From a virus: a DNA stretch of 40,388 nt. This document shows positions 37,461 to 40,388 of this stretch, piece after piece. The stretch spans positions 1 through 40,388 of the IMG/VR virus record IMGVR_UViG_3300040806_002249. One strand, given 5' to 3'. The position numbers and the translations under genes were made by a program. The stretch's first letter is position 1; each line of letters begins with the position of its first letter. The notes beneath the pieces are model-generated. The model ran no database searches and was not told the origin of the DNA. It worked only from the letters and a program-made list of their open reading frames with translations.

Positions 37461-37488
37461 ATTATAGCACATATGGTAATAAAGTCAA
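37461..37488 (-). promoter_or_regulatory. Sigma70-like promoter with extended -10 (minus)
   Basis: On the minus strand: TTGACT (37483-37488), 16-nt spacer, TATAAT (37461-37466) with TGC before it. It has the same extended -10 form as the promoters at 2059, 3810 and 6813, and directs the uvsW operon. Confidence 0.75.
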
Positions 37489-37497
37489 CCACCCATT

Positions 37498-37989
37498 ATG
37501 TGCGTACTTTATATGAAGTTAAAAAAACAAAAAAAAGTATCAAAATTAGCACTCAAAAAAGTGCGATATCAGGTAAAAAATGCTCTAGAAAAAAGAGCCA
37601 AAGTAACGGATCATAGACCAACAGTGGCACAATGTCAGAGTTGGTTCAATATATTAAACAAAGGACTATTTGAGAACTCATTAAAAATGCCTCCTTTTTA
37701 CATAAGAAGATTAAAGGATTGCTGGGGGCAGTGTATCTGTGCCTGGGACGCTCGGGTAGTAAAAGTACCGGAAGGAAACATACCTCATATAGAACATCAT
37801 TCTATCGAGTATTATATAGACATGAATTATAAGTATCCTACCTGGAAAGATTTTGTTGAAACACTAGCACACGAAATGATTCATTTATGGCAAATGACCA
37901 TAAAAAAAGACAAGACAGCAAATCATAATAAATCCTTTTACAGTTGGCGTAGCAAACTACAAAAATTTAATTTAGGATTGACTCTGTAA
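37498..37989 (+). CDS. SprT-like zinc metalloprotease
   Basis: The 163-residue protein contains the zinc motif HEMIH (His125, Glu126, His129) followed by HNKSFYSWRSKL with a likely third ligand, and upstream WFNILNKGLFENSLKMPPFY, typical of the SprT/Spartan domain start. A second in-frame ATG at 37513 (MKLKKQKK) may be the true start. In eukaryotes the domain cleaves DNA-protein crosslinks; in phages its role is unknown but may be similar. It is short, with no C-terminal zinc ribbon. It is divergent from the uvsW operon and overlaps the next gene by 23 bases in convergent direction. Confidence 0.8.
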   Translation: MCVLYMKLKKQKKVSKLALKKVRYQVKNALEKRAKVTDHRPTVAQCQSWFNILNKGLFENSLKMPPFYIRRLKDCWGQCICAWDARVVKVPEGNIPHIEHHSIEYYIDMNYKYPTWKDFVETLAHEMIHLWQMTIKKDKTANHNKSFYSWRSKLQKFNLGLTL

Positions 37990-38710
37990 ATTCTCTATAA
38001 GTTATTAATTTAGTATTGCCTAGATCTGTTCCTGTTTGAGTATTGTACAAGTAGTTTGGAGGATTGTCATGAACAATTATAAAATTACAATAAGGTCGTT
38101 GTTTAATTATTTTTCGAAAAGTACTGTACCATTCGGTAAAGATCATATCACTATTTCTTTCTCCATAGTTTTTTGAATCTTGATAAATGTTGTTTAGTTC
38201 TCCCTTACCGTATTCTCTAAAATCAAATCCAATTAGGTAGATATTTTTATGACCGTGTACGGCCGCTGTCCATATGGCTTGATTACCACTGGTATAGTGT
38301 TGGTTGTACGGGATAAGATTTAATTTTGCTTCTGGATATGCATTTACTTCCAAACTAGGAGCATAACACACAGTTTTTTTATCAACTTCATTTTCTACAA
38401 TTTCTTTTGTCATTTGTCTATCAACTGTAAACAAATAGTCTGGAGTAAAATCTCTATATAATGCATTACACCCATACGTTTGTCCAGTAGATTTTAATAA
38501 GGTTAAATCAAAATTTTTACGACTTGGTCCGTTACCGATACAATAAGCATTTCCCGTTGGAACCGCTTTGACTTTGTCCTCAAAAAAAGCAGTTTCTTGA
38601 GTTTTCTTTCCACCTTTTATCACGGTCCTCACAATAACTGTTTCACCTGTATAAGGTTCCCATTCAATCGGATCAATAACACCTTTTCTTTTATCATGTA
38701 CTATTTTCAT
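37967..38710 (-). CDS. DUF115 / MptE-like protein
   Basis: The 247-residue protein has the nucleotide-binding-like motif AYCIGNGPSRKNFDLTLL (about 56-73), then TYGCNALYRDFTPDYLFTVD and SGNQAIWTAAVHGHKNIYLI with GFDFREYG, a pattern I associate with DUF115 and 6-hydroxymethylpterin pyrophosphokinase MptE-like proteins, which are also frequent near surface-sugar genes. Its actual reaction is unknown; a sugar- or nucleotide-transfer role is plausible. A TTAAATA late box lies in the 3' end of the upstream gene, 5 nt before this ATG, so it can be expressed separately. Confidence 0.7.
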   Translation of the reverse strand: MKIVHDKRKGVIDPIEWEPYTGETVIVRTVIKGGKKTQETAFFEDKVKAVPTGNAYCIGNGPSRKNFDLTLLKSTGQTYGCNALYRDFTPDYLFTVDRQMTKEIVENEVDKKTVCYAPSLEVNAYPEAKLNLIPYNQHYTSGNQAIWTAAVHGHKNIYLIGFDFREYGKGELNNIYQDSKNYGERNSDMIFTEWYSTFRKIIKQRPYCNFIIVHDNPPNYLYNTQTGTDLGNTKLITYREFTESILN

Positions 38711-38714
38711 AATT

Positions 38715-39590
38715 TTATTTAATGTATTTTTCTAACAACCTTTCTCTAATTCTTCTCCATGGTATACCGTCTCTAATTTCGTCAGTTGTCCATTCTGTAT
38801 ATGCTAATTTATTTGCCCATTGTTGTCTGTTTGGCATAGCCGGATGTTCTATATCTGTGATTGAACTATTTCCTACGTCATAACATAAACTAGATTCCGA
38901 TACAAACACAGGTATACCATTGAATACAGATTCCATGGCAGGATTAGAAGAATGATTAATAACTGCCCACGTGGATGTCAACGTTTTTTTAAAATCTGTA
39001 TCGTCGTATGTTGATAAATCTCTTATAGGACGTTTGATTCTTACAGCGGGCCATGTTTTATTTTTTAATTCAAAAGGATTTCTAGGATGTGGTCTAACCA
39101 AGATCGGGCGTTGTGTATATTTTCTTATTTCTTTTATTTGTTGTTCAACCCACACATTCATTTTGGGTTGCCCTACCCATTGGTTACTAGTATCGTGTTG
39201 TCCACATATTACAATGACATTTCCAGTTTTGTTCCATGGTTTCATTTCTATATTAAATTTTAGCCATCTCTTGTCATCAAAAACATGATTGGCAAAATCG
39301 GCGTCTCTATTAATTCCGTTTATTCCCATTTTCCATGTGACATTTCTTTTGATTCCACCCACTTCTAATACTACTATTGGCTTATTATGTTTTTTAAAAA
39401 AATCCCAAACTTCCTTGTTTTTTTCCATTCTTCCTCGCCAAAGCACACTCCATATAACAGCAATATCACAAGTGTTATCGTACTTGTTAATCATAATCTT
39501 TTCATTTTTTTCTTGTAGATGTTTTATGAATGCCTCAAACACAGGCTTTGAATTTAAACTACCGTATTCTGGAAAGATTGCTATTTTCAT
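38715..39590 (-). CDS. Putative GT-B-type surface-glycan enzyme
   Basis: The 291-residue protein has an N-terminal Rossmann half (MKIAIFPEYGSLNSKPVFEA) and a C-terminal half with VIVICGQHDTSNQWVGQP, PILVRPHPRNPFELK, and INHSSNPAMESVFNGIPVFV, where the S-x-x-P-A-x-E-x-x-x-x-G-I-P segment resembles the nucleotide-sugar-binding site of GT-B enzymes and capsule-synthesis proteins. It may transfer a sugar or sugar-phosphate to the host surface or to a phage component. It overlaps the next glycosyltransferase gene by four bases. Confidence 0.6.
   Translation of the reverse strand: MKIAIFPEYGSLNSKPVFEAFIKHLQEKNEKIMINKYDNTCDIAVIWSVLWRGRMEKNKEVWDFFKKHNKPIVVLEVGGIKRNVTWKMGINGINRDADFANHVFDDKRWLKFNIEMKPWNKTGNVIVICGQHDTSNQWVGQPKMNVWVEQQIKEIRKYTQRPILVRPHPRNPFELKNKTWPAVRIKRPIRDLSTYDDTDFKKTLTSTWAVINHSSNPAMESVFNGIPVFVSESSLCYDVGNSSITDIEHPAMPNRQQWANKLAYTEWTTDEIRDGIPWRRIRERLLEKYIK
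38716..38722 (-). promoter_or_regulatory. Late-type promoter TTAAATA (minus)
   Basis: TTAAATA lies 5 nt before the ATG at 38710 and overlaps the stop codon of the gene at 38715-39590. Confidence 0.55.
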
Positions 39591-40388
39591 TTTAATGTTG
39601 GTGGAACTTTTGTCCAGTATTCTATTTCTGTTAAGTTTTTTATATCTGTTAATTTTTGTTGTCTAAAATCATTTTTGGCACTGCTCCCTAATTTCTTTCT
39701 TTTTCCTTTCATGTGATCCATGTAAAGTCCAAGTTCGCTATTAACAAAAACATGATGACCTTTTATGCCTTTCCAGTATCCTATATCGTTGACTGCTATG
39801 TGTTTTTCTTTTTGATATTTTTTTACAAGATGCCAAAACACATATGAATCATGCCATTCCAATAATTTAAATACTTCGTCGGTCACATAAAGTTGTTCCC
39901 ATTCGTTTACGAAATTTTGTATCTCAGGATGTTTCAAATTATAACCAACAAAACCACATTCCGGATATTTTCCGCCATCCTTTAAATTAGGATTTTCTCT
40001 TCCTAGGTAAGTGACCATAGTGTTTTCTGGTAATAAAGATTCAAAAAAGTTTTTTGGTACAGGTCTAAATGTAAAAGTATCTGCATCGACCCATATGACA
40101 TAATCGTAATCTTTAGAATTTCTTACACCGTTAATAACACAGAACACTTTGTTAGCAAATCGAACAGCCGCCCATAAAAATGATCCTTTGGTAGCATCTT
40201 TTCCACCTTTGTCTTTCAGCTCAATTGGTCTTCTTACACCGCCTGGTATCTCTTGAAGTTCTCCGTTGGCGACAGGATCGTGTTTGTGTTTGTTTTTAAA
40301 ATTAAATAATTCTGGTTCAGCGGAGTTTAAATCAATCCATTTTATTCTTTCGTAACTGCATTGAGGCTTTGGTTCTTCTGCATATACT
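39587..40388 (-). CDS. GT-A-type glycosyltransferase-like protein, 5' part outside window
   Basis: The frame is open on the minus strand to the window edge, giving at least 267 residues, so the true start lies outside. DYDYVIWVDADTFTFRPVPK holds a D-A-D (D-x-D) motif that binds a metal and nucleotide-sugar in GT-A enzymes, and GGKYPECGFVGYNLKHPEIQ resembles the acceptor-side loop of small galactosyl- or GT8-like enzymes. A GTG at 40147 could be used as an internal start but is unlikely, since the coding pattern continues upstream (AVRFANK before it). It is the first gene of a three-gene surface-type set. Confidence 0.65.
   Translation of the reverse strand, partial: VYAEEPKPQCSYERIKWIDLNSAEPELFNFKNKHKHDPVANGELQEIPGGVRRPIELKDKGGKDATKGSFLWAAVRFANKVFCVINGVRNSKDYDYVIWVDADTFTFRPVPKNFFESLLPENTMVTYLGRENPNLKDGGKYPECGFVGYNLKHPEIQNFVNEWEQLYVTDEVFKLLEWHDSYVFWHLVKKYQKEKHIAVNDIGYWKGIKGHHVFVNSELGLYMDHMKGKRKKLGSSAKNDFRQQKLTDIKNLTEIEYWTKVPPTLK

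Noticed and set aside
1-40388. CRISPR array, insertion sequence, integrase or attachment site.
   Set aside because: No regularly spaced repeats, transposase or recombinase motifs were seen; the only tandem repeats are the short ones listed.

Overview
The window reads as a stretch of a marine T4-like myovirus genome. No rRNA, ribosomal-protein or other bacterial housekeeping locus is present. What is present is a T4-style replication and recombination set on the minus strand (a gp41-type helicase, a gp61-type primase, a probable gp62-type clamp-loader subunit and a UvsW-type helicase), tightly overlapping genes, three tRNA genes, and T4-like late promoter octamers (TATAAATA or TTAAATA) just upstream of many start codons. 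The host is not identifiable. A phage-borne outer-membrane porin, a TRAP-type solute-binding protein and small lipoproteins point to a Gram-negative heterotroph. No photosystem gene is seen.

Region by region. (1) 1-4976, plus strand, visibly richer in G+C: an operon-like run of small unknown proteins with strong GGGAGG Shine-Dalgarno sites, an AAA+ ATPase, a zinc-ribbon protein, membrane microproteins and a secreted alpha/beta hydrolase. It is driven by sigma70-like promoters with extended -10 boxes. (2) 4977-7400: sparse DNA with very small membrane-protein genes on both strands, direct and inverted repeats, and a 97-nt tRNA-like RNA whose predicted transcription start is its first base. (3) 7562-10786: three proteins that are, or resemble, 2-oxoglutarate/Fe(II) oxygenases, plus a D-glutamate-cyclase-like (DUF1445) protein, each with its own late-type promoter. 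(4) 10817-15424: three tandem paralogues of an asparagine-synthase-like PP-loop protein that share blocks of identical DNA inside otherwise diverged, AT-rich genes, with one unknown gene inserted between them. (5) 15553-20944: a split TRAP solute-binding protein, a beta-keto acid cleavage enzyme, ClpP, another 2OG oxygenase, small lipoproteins and an FTR1-type iron permease whose stop codon lies inside the tRNA-Thr gene. (6) 20935-28294: tRNA-Thr, tRNA-Ala and tRNA-Glu, then an SGNH hydrolase, three radical SAM proteins, a TauD-type dioxygenase, a cupin and the porin. (7) 28446-37441, minus strand: the replication and recombination core, a virion-like beta-rich protein and a 199-residue relic of a DnaE-type polymerase. 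(8) 37498-40388: a SprT-like protease and three sugar/surface-type enzymes; the last gene runs off the window.

Two expression modes can be told apart. Operon genes, including the early-looking left end, use Shine-Dalgarno sites and sigma70-like promoters. Most accessory metabolic genes sit singly behind a TTAAATA box only 5-7 nt from the ATG. If T4 geometry holds, these would be late and nearly leaderless transcripts. The accessory genes therefore look like individually promoted cargo cassettes inserted on both strands beside the core genes.
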